From an uncultured Gemmatimonadota bacterium (GTDB lineage: Bacteria; Gemmatimonadota; Gemmatimonadetes; Gemmatimonadales; Gemmatimonadaceae), in the NCBI GenBank assembly GCA_946479015.1, contig CAMLEQ010000295.1:1-5231 (forward strand): a stretch of DNA of 5,231 nucleotides, given 5' to 3'. Made by a program: the position numbers and the translations under genes. Positions 1 to 5,188 of the stretch are shown here, piece by piece (position 1 is the first letter of the stretch; each line of letters opens with the position of its first letter). The notes under the pieces are model-generated. The model saw only the letters and a program-made list of their open reading frames with translations, had not been told where the DNA came from and ran no database searches.

Positions 1-12
1 GTAACATGGAAC

Positions 13-48
13 GCGACGAAGGGCCGGCAACCGCCGGCCCCTCGTCGC
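13..48 (-). terminator. Hairpin terminator downstream of cysK
   Basis: An 8-bp GC stem (21-28 with 33-40, loop AACC 29-32) is extended, after one A-C mismatch (20/41), by a further 7 bp (13-19 with 42-48). It lies about 43 bases past the cysK stop on the minus strand. The minus-strand tail after the stem is only modestly T-rich (GTTCCATGTT), so it is either a weak-tailed intrinsic terminator or an RNA 3'-end stabiliser. The structure is nearly symmetrical and could also stop a transcript arriving from the other side. Confidence 0.65.
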
Positions 49-90
49 AAATCATTACCCACTCGCATCCCGCGCCCCGCGCCCCGAAGA

Positions 91-1023
91 TCAGTGCTCT
101 CCGGCCTCCCCCGCCGCCTCGCCAGCGAACAGCGTCGTCGACAGATACCGCGCGCCGGAGTCCGGGCTGATCATGATCACCCGCTTCCCCGGACCGAGCT
201 CGCGCGCCATCTGGAGCGATGCCCAGGCGATCGCTCCGCTCGACATGCCGACGAACAGCCCCTCCTCGCGCGCGAGGCGGCGTGCGAGCGGGAAGGCGTC
301 CTCCTCCCACACCGGGATCACGCGATCCACCACCGAGCGGTCGAAGTTGTCGGGGATGAAGCCCGGCCCCATCCCCTGGAACTGGTGCTGGCCGCGCTGT
401 CCGCCGCTCAGCACCGGTGAGCGCGCCGGCTCCACCGCCACCACCTGGATGCGGCGGTCGCGCTCCTTGAGAAAGCGCCCCACGCCGCTGATCGTGCCGC
501 CGGTCCCCGACCCGTAGACGAACGCGTCGATGCGCCCGTGCATCTGGTCCCAGAGCTCGGGGCCGGTGGTGTTGTAGTGGATGCTCGGGTTGGCCGGGTT
601 CGAGAACTGGTTCGGCAGCCACGCCCCGAGCTCCGCCTCGATCCGCTTCGCTTCCTCGATCGCGGCGATCATGCGCAGCTCGGGATCGGTGAGGACGAGC
701 TCCGCCCCGTACGCGCCGAGCGTCCGCTTCCGCTCCTCGCTCATCTGCGCGGGAAGGCAGAGGATGAGGCGGTAGCCGCGCGCGGACGCCACCTGCGCGA
801 GGCCGATCCCCGTGTTCCCCGACGTCGGCTCCACGATGGTGCCGCCGGGGCGCAGCACGCCGCGCCGCTCGGCATCGAGCACCATCCCGAGCGCCGTGCG
901 GTCCTTGATCGAGCCGCCGGGGTTCATCCCCTCGATCTTGATCCACACCTCCGCCATCTCCGGCTCCAGCACGCGCGCGAGGCGGACGACGGGGGTGCGG
1001 CCTATGGCATCGGTGATGATCAT
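91..1023 (-). CDS. cysK: Cysteine synthase (O-acetylserine sulfhydrylase), PLP-dependent
   Basis: Cytosolic enzyme that makes L-cysteine from O-acetylserine and sulfide, the last step of cysteine biosynthesis. Numbering from the chosen ATG, the protein has 310 residues, normal for the family. It opens with the family N-terminus ITDAIGRTPVVRL. The PLP lysine is K40 in NPGGSIKDR, the substrate loop TSGNTG is near 67-72, and a GSGTGGT phosphate-binding loop lies mid-protein. The block VEPARSPVLSGG...FQGMGPGFIP and a C-terminal GMSSGAI then PDSGARYLST follow. These favour CysK over CysM. The start is uncertain. An in-frame ATG at 1140 overlaps the OsmC stop (ATGGCCTCTGA) and has GGGAGG about 12 bases upstream, but it would add 39 Pro/Ser/Gly-rich residues absent from the family. 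The ATG at 1023 fits the family but has no clear Shine-Dalgarno. It is the last gene of the sulfurtransferase-OsmC-cysK operon. Confidence 0.93.
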   Translation of the reverse strand: MIITDAIGRTPVVRLARVLEPEMAEVWIKIEGMNPGGSIKDRTALGMVLDAERRGVLRPGGTIVEPTSGNTGIGLAQVASARGYRLILCLPAQMSEERKRTLGAYGAELVLTDPELRMIAAIEEAKRIEAELGAWLPNQFSNPANPSIHYNTTGPELWDQMHGRIDAFVYGSGTGGTISGVGRFLKERDRRIQVVAVEPARSPVLSGGQRGQHQFQGMGPGFIPDNFDRSVVDRVIPVWEEDAFPLARRLAREEGLFVGMSSGAIAWASLQMARELGPGKRVIMISPDSGARYLSTTLFAGEAAGEAGEH

Positions 1024-1129
1024 CGGGGCGCGAGAAGTCTCGGGGGCATTGGACGATGGGGAGGGCGCGGGAGGCAGACCCGCCGCCCCCCACTGGTAGC
1101 CCTCGCCCCACCCCCGCTTCTCCCGCGAG
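1024..1129 (-). other. Spacer or N-terminal extension with inverted repeats, between OsmC gene and cysK
   Basis: If cysK starts at 1023, this is a 106-base untranslated gap. If it starts at 1140, this encodes a low-complexity extension. The DNA carries nested complementary arms: 1057-1066 pairs with 1099-1110 (TGGGG and GAGGGC against GCCCTC and CCCCA, one base bulged), enclosing GCGGG 1067-1071 with CCCGC 1079-1083. It could be an RNA fold between cistrons, a dispersed repeat, or chance in GC-rich DNA. Confidence 0.35.
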
Positions 1130-1597
1130 TCAGAGGCCATCGTTCACGTGGACCTCCCATTCCACGGGGAGATCCGGGTCGAGCGAGTCGCGCACGGAGC
1201 AGTACTTCGTGACGGCGAGCTGCACCGCCCGCTCCGCCTGCTCCGGTTCGATCCCCTCGCCGTCGATGAAGAAGCGGAGCAGCACGTGCTTGAGGCGGCG
1301 CGGGGTCGCATCCACGCGCGTGCCGACGACCTCGACCTCGTAGCGCGACGGCGGGGTGCGCCGCTTCTTCAGGATGTCCACCACGTCCACCGAGACGCAC
1401 GTGGCGAGCGCGCTCAACAGCGCGTCCACCGGACTCTGCCCGGTCGCGGCATCGGAGTCGATGCGCGCGACCGGGCCGCCTGGGCGCCCTGCGTCGAACC
1501 GGTGGTCGCCCCGCCACTCCACGCGCACCCGGTTGGGCTCGCGCGTCGCGGGCGCGCTCGCCAGCGCGCCCGCCTTCGTCGCGTGCTCCGCGCTCAT
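1130..1597 (-). CDS. OsmC/Ohr-family protein
   Basis: A 155-residue protein of the OsmC fold. Characterised OsmC and Ohr members are thiol-dependent peroxidases that reduce organic hydroperoxides as dimers through two conserved cysteines. Both are present: C67 in [21 protein letters not shown] (residues 53-73) and C133 in [10 protein letters not shown]. The order and spacing are as expected, and the CSV context resembles the broad OsmC/YhfA group more than true Ohr, so the physiological substrate is not fixed by sequence. The start at 1597 is chosen because its ATG overlaps the stop of the upstream sulfurtransferase as ATGA, a sign of translational coupling. An in-frame ATG at 1630 would add 11 residues and a 37-base overlap. 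Lying between a sulfurtransferase and cysK, it may protect thiols or deal with reactive sulfur species; that is inference. Confidence 0.9.
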   Translation of the reverse strand: MSAEHATKAGALASAPATREPNRVRVEWRGDHRFDAGRPGGPVARIDSDAATGQSPVDALLSALATCVSVDVVDILKKRRTPPSRYEVEVVGTRVDATPRRLKHVLLRFFIDGEGIEPEQAERAVQLAVTKYCSVRDSLDPDLPVEWEVHVNDGL

Positions 1598-2481
1598 CGC
1601 TCGATCGGCAGGCGTACCGCGTTCCCCCACTCCGTCCAGCTCCCGTCGTAGTTGCGGACGTGATCGTAGCCGAGGAGGTAGGAGAGCACGAACCAGGTGT
1701 GCGACGAGCGCTCGCCGATGCGGCAGTAGGCGATCACGTCGGCGCCGGGCTCGAGCCCGATCTCCTGCTCGTAGATCGCGCGCAGCTCGTCGGCGCTCTT
1801 GAAGGTGCCGTCGGTGTTCGCGGCGCGCCCCCAGGGGACGTTCTTCGCGCCGGGGATGTGCCCGCCGCGCAGCACCCCTTCCTGCGGATACTCGGGCATG
1901 TGCGTCTTCTTCCCGGTGTACTCGTCAGGCGAGCGCACGTCCACCAGCGGCCGCTTCGCGCTGGCGTGCGCGAGGGTCTCGTCGCGGAAGGCGCGGATGC
2001 GCCGGTCGTCGCGCTCCGGCGCCACGTACGAGGTGGCAGGGAACTTCGGCACATCGGTCGTCATCCGGCGCCCCTCCTGCTCCCACTTCACGCGCCCGCC
2101 ATCGAGCACGCGCGCGTTCTGGAAGCCGAAGAGCTGGAACACCCAGTAGGCGTAGGTGGCCCACCAGTTGTTCTTGTCGCCGTAGAAGATCACGGTGGTC
2201 GACTCGTCGATCCCCTTCTCCCGGAGCAGCTTCTGGAACTGCTCGCGGTCCACGTAGTCGCGGACCACCGGATCGTTCAGGTCGGCATGCCAGTCGATCT
2301 TCTGGGCATTCGGAATGTGGCCCATGTCGTACAGCAGCACATCCTCATCGCTCTCGATGATGCGGATGCTCGGATTGTCGAGATTGGCCGCGAGCCAGTC
2401 GGTGGAGACGAGCACTTCGGGGTGCACGTATCCCTTCCGGAGAATCGACTGGTCGGGCGCGACGTTCATCGTGGTCGCCAT
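1594..2481 (-). CDS. Thiosulfate sulfurtransferase, two-domain rhodanese (CysA2/SseA-like)
   Basis: Moves sulfane sulfur from thiosulfate, or possibly mercaptopyruvate, to a thiol or cyanide acceptor via a cysteine persulfide. The 295 residues form two rhodanese domains. The N-terminal one (about 22-140) has D102 in [12 protein letters not shown] where a catalytic Cys would be, so it is inactive, as is usual for the family. The C-terminal one (about 175-292) has [12 protein letters not shown] and the active loop [12 protein letters not shown] with C253. This loop is the one in actinobacterial CysA2-type proteins and differs from the CGSGVT loop of mercaptopyruvate enzymes, so thiosulfate is the likelier donor. 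No signal peptide is seen, suggesting a cytosolic enzyme. The start at 2481 is supported by GAGGGG seven bases upstream; a second ATG lies four codons in. It is the first structural gene of the operon, behind a leader with a Cys-codon ORF and terminator, so expression is probably set by cysteine supply. Confidence 0.93.
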   Translation of the reverse strand: MATTMNVAPDQSILRKGYVHPEVLVSTDWLAANLDNPSIRIIESDEDVLLYDMGHIPNAQKIDWHADLNDPVVRDYVDREQFQKLLREKGIDESTTVIFYGDKNNWWATYAYWVFQLFGFQNARVLDGGRVKWEQEGRRMTTDVPKFPATSYVAPERDDRRIRAFRDETLAHASAKRPLVDVRSPDEYTGKKTHMPEYPQEGVLRGGHIPGAKNVPWGRAANTDGTFKSADELRAIYEQEIGLEPGADVIAYCRIGERSSHTWFVLSYLLGYDHVRNYDGSWTEWGNAVRLPIER

Positions 2482-2524
2482 GATCTGCCCCCTCGGTCGG
2501 TGGTGGTGCGCACGTCGGTCGAAC

Positions 2525-2565
2525 GCCCGGCCCGCGCGGGAAGTTCGCCGCGCGAGCGCCCGGGC
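2525..2565 (-). other. Second GC-rich hairpin in the sulfurtransferase 5' leader
   Basis: Lies between the leader terminator and the sulfurtransferase ribosome-binding site. The inner stem pairs 2533-2539 with 2548-2554 (CGCGCGG/CCGCGCG, 8-base loop). An outer stem pairs 2525-2530 with 2560-2565 (GCCCGG/CCGGGC) across an internal bulge. No T-rich tail follows on either strand, so it is not a terminator by itself. It may protect the mRNA 5' end or compete with the terminator fold; function unknown. Confidence 0.4.
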
Positions 2566-2567
2566 CG

Positions 2568-2600
2568 AAAACGAAACCGGCCGCTCGACGGAGCGGCCGG
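2568..2600 (-). terminator. Intrinsic terminator in the sulfur-operon leader (probable attenuator)
   Basis: On the minus strand a perfect 10-bp stem, CCGGCCGCTC (2600-2591) with GAGCGGCCGG (2586-2577), closes a 4-base CGTC loop and is followed at once by TTTCGTTTT (2576-2568). That T-rich run is exceptional in this GC-rich window. It sits 31 bases past the stop of the Cys-codon leader ORF and 86 bases before the sulfurtransferase start. The 5' arm is also complementary to 2662-2655 in the leader ORF, giving a possible antiterminator. A simpler reading is the terminator of csaA, though it lies about 190 bases past that stop with a strong promoter signal between. Confidence 0.78.
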
Positions 2601-2616
2601 ACGGGAAGCACGTCGC

Positions 2617-2633
2617 GATCGACGATGTCGATC
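2617..2633 (-). promoter_or_regulatory. Small hairpin over the leader-peptide stop codon
   Basis: GATCGAC (2633-2627) pairs perfectly with GTCGATC (2623-2617) around a 3-base ATC loop. Its 5' arm includes the last two bases of the leader ORF stop codon, so a ribosome terminating there would keep it open. It could act as a pause hairpin or spacer in attenuation; this role is inferred from position only. Confidence 0.4.
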
Positions 2634-2721
2634 AGGAAGCGCGTGCGGCTCCGCCCGGCCGCCGCATGGCGGCCTCCCGATGGCGGATACAGCACATGAG
2701 CGCGTCCCGGTTCGCGAGCAT
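2632..2721 (-). CDS. Cysteine-codon leader peptide (29 aa), probable attenuator uORF
   Basis: A short ORF upstream of the sulfurtransferase-OsmC-cysK operon. It encodes 29 residues beginning MLANRDAL, then MCCIRHRE at 9-16, then an Arg/Ala/Gly-rich tail ending in TGA at 2634-2632. The tandem Cys codons TGC TGT (2694-2689) are its only cysteines. No Shine-Dalgarno precedes the ATG, and a TTGACA -35 is spaced so that transcription would begin at or next to the A of ATG, suggesting leaderless translation. Leaderless short ORFs with Cys runs act as cysteine-responsive attenuators of sulfur genes in mycobacteria, including ahead of cysA2-type genes; this looks like an analogue. Slow decoding at low cysteinyl-tRNA would change folding of the following hairpins. 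I do not recognise the peptide family. An alternative start is the ATG at 2697, one codon before the Cys pair. Confidence 0.62.
   Translation of the reverse strand: MLANRDALMCCIRHREAAMRRPGGAARAS
2655..2674 (-). promoter_or_regulatory. Leader hairpin with alternative antiterminator pairing
   Basis: Just after the Cys codons, GGCCGCC (2674-2668) pairs with GGCGGCC (2663-2657) around ATGC. Its 3' half, GCGGCCGG (2662-2655), is also exactly complementary over 8 bases to the 5' arm of the terminator (CCGGCCGC, 2600-2593). The two pairings exclude each other, which is what an attenuator needs. The caveat is that the sequence is nearly all G and C, so short complementary stretches are common by chance. 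Confidence 0.5.
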
Positions 2722-2727
2722 TGTGTA

Positions 2728-2756
2728 GAGCTACGGGGCCCGGCCCGGCCTGTCAA
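2728..2756 (-). promoter_or_regulatory. Promoter of the sulfur operon, leaderless start predicted at 2721
   Basis: On the minus strand a perfect TTGACA (2756-2751) is followed after 17 bases by TAGCTC (2733-2728), a poor -10 with TA retained. Six further bases lead to the A of the leader-peptide ATG (2721). The -35 match and spacing make a housekeeping-sigma promoter likely. The weak -10 could mean activator dependence or a non-standard -10. Confidence 0.6.
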
Positions 2757-2792
2757 GCCCGACTCGGGGCGCGCACCCGGGGAGCTCCCGCG

Positions 2793-3125
2793 TCACCGTA
2801 CGGCGCTCCCGTCCGCCACGGCACCGTCCACCGCGAGCAGCACCACGTCGCCGGGCGCGGGGACGGCGCCGAGCACGAGCACCTCGCTCCGGTAGCCGGC
2901 GATCCGGCGTGGAGGGAAGTTCACCACCGCCACCACCTGTCTCCCCACGAGCACCTCCGGGGTATACCGTCTGGTGAGCTGCGCGCTCGACTGCCTCACC
3001 CCCAGCCCGGGGCCGAAGTCGATGCGCAACTTGATCGCCGGCGTTCGCGCCTCCGGAAAGGGCTCGGCCGACACCACGGTCCCGATCCGGATGTCCAGTA
3101 CGTCGAAATCGTCGATCGTCGCCAT
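2793..3125 (-). CDS. csaA: CsaA-type tRNA-binding domain protein (export-related chaperone)
   Basis: A 110-residue single OB-fold (EMAP/tRNA-binding) protein. The Bacillus CsaA homologue is a homodimeric chaperone linked to SecA and preprotein export, and the fold also binds tRNA-like RNA. The length equals the usual family length. Visible landmarks are IDDFDVLDIRIGTV at 4-17, FPEARTPAIKL at 23-33, QSSAQLT at 45-51 and the signature NFPPRRIAGYRSEVLVLG at 69-86. The start at 3125 is preferred over an in-frame ATG at 3173 because it gives the family N-terminus and has GAGGA six bases upstream. The gene is divergent from the glycosyltransferase, with start codons sharing two bases, so its promoter must lie inside that gene. 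No close 3' terminator is seen before the sulfur-operon promoter. Confidence 0.93.
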   Translation of the reverse strand: MATIDDFDVLDIRIGTVVSAEPFPEARTPAIKLRIDFGPGLGVRQSSAQLTRRYTPEVLVGRQVVAVVNFPPRRIAGYRSEVLVLGAVPAPGDVVLLAVDGAVADGSAVR

Positions 3126-4263
3126 GACGGATCCTCGCGTGTTCGCGTCGTCCCGGAAAACGGCCGAGCCCATCGACGCGCTCGGCCGGACGTCCGCGCT
3201 CGCGCACGGGCGCCTCCGGGTGCTCGCGCTCTACATCGCGACGGCGGTGCTCGTCGCGCTGGAGCGCGCACTCTCTCATCACATGCACTGGACGTATCCC
3301 GTGTTCCGCGAGTCGTACGGCCACGTGCTCGCGCGGCGCGACCTGTACGCGCACTATCCCGCGCAGGGATACGACCTGTTCAAGTACAGCCCCACCTTCG
3401 CCCTGCTCTTCGCGCCGTTCGCGCTGCTGCCCTTCACGCCCGGGCTCGTGGCGTGGGACGTGCTCAACGCGGCCGCGCTCTGGAGCGCGCTCCACCGCCT
3501 GCTCGAGCCGCGCGCGGCGGCGCTCGCCGCGCTGCTGCTCTATCCCGAGCTGGTGGTGACGCTGCAGGCCTCCCAGAGCAACGCGCTCGTGGCCGCGCTC
3601 ATCATCCTCGCGTTCGCGGCGCTCGAGCGCGACCGGCCGCTCGGTGCGGCGGTGGCGATCGGCACCAGCGCGGCGATCAAGATCTTCCCCCTCGCCGCGC
3701 TGAGCTTCGCCCTGCCGCGCAACCGCCGAGGACAGATGGCGCTGGCGATGCTCGGCGTGGGCGTGCTGCTGGCCGCCCTGCCGCTGCTGGTGACACCGCC
3801 GTCGGCGCTCCTGGCGCAGTATCGCTCCTGGCTCGTGATCGAGCGCGCCGACGCGCTCGACCACGGCGCATCGGTGATGGGGCTCGCGTCGCGGCTCGCG
3901 CATGGGCGCTGGCCCAACTGGCCGATCCAGCTCGCCGGCACGGCGGTGCTCCTCCTCCCGCTGCTCCTCCGCCGCGACCGGTGGACGGACGCGGCGTTTC
4001 GCGTGCGGTATCTCTGCTCGCTGCTCGTGTACGTGGTGATCTTCAACCACCAGGCGGAGCGCCCGTCCTTCGTCATCGCGGCCGCGGGGATCGTGGTCTG
4101 GTGGGTGTGCTCCCCGCGCGAGGCGTGGCGCACCGCGCTGCTCGTGCTGTCGCTGCTCGGCCTCAAGGCCGCGCCGTGCGTGGTGGCGTGGGGGGTGATG
4201 CAGTGGGAGCTGCTCGGCGGCACTACGCGCGCCGCACCCCCCGCACGATCTTCGCCGTCGTGA
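3124..4263 (+). CDS. GT87/DUF2029-family polytopic membrane glycosyltransferase
   Basis: A 379-residue inner-membrane protein with about ten hydrophobic segments, roughly at 31-48, 91-110, 112-124, 131-148, 153-167, 172-197, 205-223, 267-282, 295-308 and 315-329, plus a C-terminal pair near 337-358. Family landmarks are YPVFRESYGHVLARRDLYAHYP (58-79, an outer loop), DLFKYSPTFALLFAPFALLP (84-103), IKIFPLAAL (185-193) and FNHQAERPSFVIAA (307-320). GT-C enzymes of this family, such as mycobacterial mannosyltransferases, transfer sugars from polyprenyl-phosphate donors to lipids or polymers; donor and acceptor here are unknown. The start is uncertain. ATG 3124 has no Shine-Dalgarno and overlaps the csaA start; GTG 3139 is an alternative, and the frame stays open back to 2974 inside csaA. 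The last 41 bases overlap the convergent dinB-family gene, and the final 15 or so residues look like unconserved tail. Confidence 0.85.
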   Translation: MTDPRVFASSRKTAEPIDALGRTSALAHGRLRVLALYIATAVLVALERALSHHMHWTYPVFRESYGHVLARRDLYAHYPAQGYDLFKYSPTFALLFAPFALLPFTPGLVAWDVLNAAALWSALHRLLEPRAAALAALLLYPELVVTLQASQSNALVAALIILAFAALERDRPLGAAVAIGTSAAIKIFPLAALSFALPRNRRGQMALAMLGVGVLLAALPLLVTPPSALLAQYRSWLVIERADALDHGASVMGLASRLAHGRWPNWPIQLAGTAVLLLPLLLRRDRWTDAAFRVRYLCSLLVYVVIFNHQAERPSFVIAAAGIVVWWVCSPREAWRTALLVLSLLGLKAAPCVVAWGVMQWELLGGTTRAAPPARSSPS

Positions 4264-4741
4264 TCACCTGTCCCGTGTGGCGCTGCGTGTGCTCGGCCAC
4301 GTGGACGAGCAGGCCGAGCACCGTGGACGGGAGGCCGGCGCGCCCCACCCGCCGCGCCTCGAGCAGCGACTCGCGCGGGGTGGCGCGCAGCGTGTCGAGC
4401 GCGTGATCGATCGCCCCCCGCGCGAGGCGGACCAGCTCCGGCGCTTCGGCGGGCGGCGACCCCGCCATCCCCTCCCCGGCGAGCACCGCGCGCTGCCGGT
4501 CGTCGAGCGCGCCGCCGCGCGCGTAGGTGAGCAGGCGGTCGATGCTTCCGGCGATGTGCCGCAGGTGAAAGCCCACGGAGGCGGCGCCGCCGGGAGTCGC
4601 CCACAGCTCGTCGACGTCGAGCGGGGACGCGGCTCGCTCGAGATCCTCGGCCGACTGCACGAGTGCGTGCGCGGCCGGCATGAGATACGGGTCGACGCCC
4701 GGGATCGGACCCCGTAGCCAGGCTTCCGGTGGAGTGCTCAT
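4223..4741 (-). CDS. DinB-family (four-helix bundle) protein
   Basis: A 172-residue protein of the DinB/YfiT-like superfamily, compact four-helix bundles that usually hold a divalent metal on three histidines. Some members are thiol S-transferases (bacillithiol or mycothiol); most have no known substrate. The likely ligands are H62 in FHLRHIAGSIDRLLTYA (58-74) and H151 with H155 in VAEHTQRHTGQ. The opening GVDPYLMPAAHALVQSAEDL (15-34) is the expected first helix. DinB as SOS gene is only the family namesake, and nothing here suggests DNA-damage control. The start at 4741 has no Shine-Dalgarno. It is divergent from the ferredoxin gene with 48 bases between, and convergent with the glycosyltransferase, overlapping its last 41 bases. 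Confidence 0.88.
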   Translation of the reverse strand: MSTPPEAWLRGPIPGVDPYLMPAAHALVQSAEDLERAASPLDVDELWATPGGAASVGFHLRHIAGSIDRLLTYARGGALDDRQRAVLAGEGMAGSPPAEAPELVRLARGAIDHALDTLRATPRESLLEARRVGRAGLPSTVLGLLVHVAEHTQRHTGQVITTAKIVRGVRRA

Positions 4742-4754
4742 GAGGATGATGGGG

Positions 4755-4784
4755 GTGAACGTCGGCTCTCGCGCACGTTAGCTT
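4755..4784 (+). promoter_or_regulatory. Possible leaderless promoter for the ferredoxin gene
   Basis: GTGAAC (4755-4760, three matches to TTGACA) is 18 bases from TAGCTT (4779-4784), which ends five bases before the ATG at 4790. Transcription would therefore begin at or beside the start codon, consistent with the missing Shine-Dalgarno. The -35 is weak. The TAGCT core recurs at the sulfur-operon promoter. Confidence 0.4.
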
Positions 4785-4789
4785 GTGGT

Positions 4790-5110
4790 ATGGGTCAGTA
4801 CAAGCATCACGTCTTCGTCTGCACATCCGGTGGCACCTGCCCGTCGCAGGGCTCCGATGCCGTGCACGCGACGCTCAAGAAAGGTGCCGCCGCGGCGGGG
4901 CTCAGAGGGGTCGTGCGCGTGAACCACGCCGGGTGCATGAACCAGTGTGGCCATGGGCCGATGGTGGTCGTCTATCCCGACGACGTGTGGTACGCGCACG
5001 TGGACGTGCACGGCGCCGAGCGCATCGTGCGCGAGCACCTGGTGGGAGGGCGGGTGGTGACGGAGTACCTCTACCACGCCCCGCCGGGAGACAACAAACT
5101 CGTGGACTGA
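4790..5110 (+). CDS. (2Fe-2S) ferredoxin with thioredoxin-like fold
   Basis: A 106-residue cytosolic electron carrier of the thioredoxin-like [2Fe-2S] ferredoxin family, whose fold is shared with the NuoE subunit of complex I. Four cluster cysteines are in the expected pattern: C11 and C17 in FVCTSGGTCP (9-18), then C49 and C53 in AGCMNQCGHGPMVVVYPDD (47-65). The following VWYAHV and a C-terminal helix around ERIVREHL are typical, and the length matches the family. No Shine-Dalgarno precedes ATG 4790, and a TAGCTT -10-like box ends five bases upstream, so leaderless expression is likely. It is divergent from the DinB-family gene. Its redox partner is not indicated by the neighbours, though some relatives sit near cobalamin or sulfur-metabolism genes. 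Confidence 0.92.
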   Translation: MGQYKHHVFVCTSGGTCPSQGSDAVHATLKKGAAAAGLRGVVRVNHAGCMNQCGHGPMVVVYPDDVWYAHVDVHGAERIVREHLVGGRVVTEYLYHAPPGDNKLVD

Positions 5111-5124
5111 GGCGCCGCGGCGCC
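5111..5124 (+). terminator. GC palindrome immediately after the ferredoxin stop
   Basis: A perfect 14-base palindrome, GGCGCCGCGGCGCC, begins on the base after the TGA. No T-run follows (CTTCCG), and the palindrome leaves almost no loop, so as an RNA hairpin it would lose its central pairs. Possible weak terminator or 3' stabiliser. Confidence 0.3.
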
Positions 5125-5188
5125 CTTCCGTGCTCGCGCGCCGCATCGTAGCGTGTGTGCGGTGGCGCCCGCGTGGAGGCGAGGTGAC

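Noticed and set aside
2160..2185. Missing catalytic Cys in the first rhodanese domain (D102) as a sign of a broken enzyme
   Set aside because: The N-terminal domain is normally non-catalytic in tandem rhodaneses; the C-terminal C253 loop is intact.
2482..2792. SAM or other known riboswitch upstream of the sulfur operon
   Set aside because: I could not find the conserved cores of SAM-I, SAM-II or related aptamers; the Cys-codon ORF and alternative stems explain the region better.
1660..2895. A 411-codon plus-strand frame opposite the sulfurtransferase and leader
   Set aside because: Antisense shadow of a gene with a clear rhodanese active site; no recognisable domains.
2721..4406. A 561-codon open frame on the plus strand
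   Set aside because: It runs antisense to csaA and in another frame of the GT87-like gene. Its product is an Arg/Ala/Pro-rich string without family features, typical of a shadow frame in GC-rich DNA.
3540..4826. A 428-codon open frame on the minus strand covering the glycosyltransferase and dinB regions
   Set aside because: Low-complexity Arg/Ser/Ala product in the wrong frame for the recognised DinB protein and antisense to a clear membrane protein.
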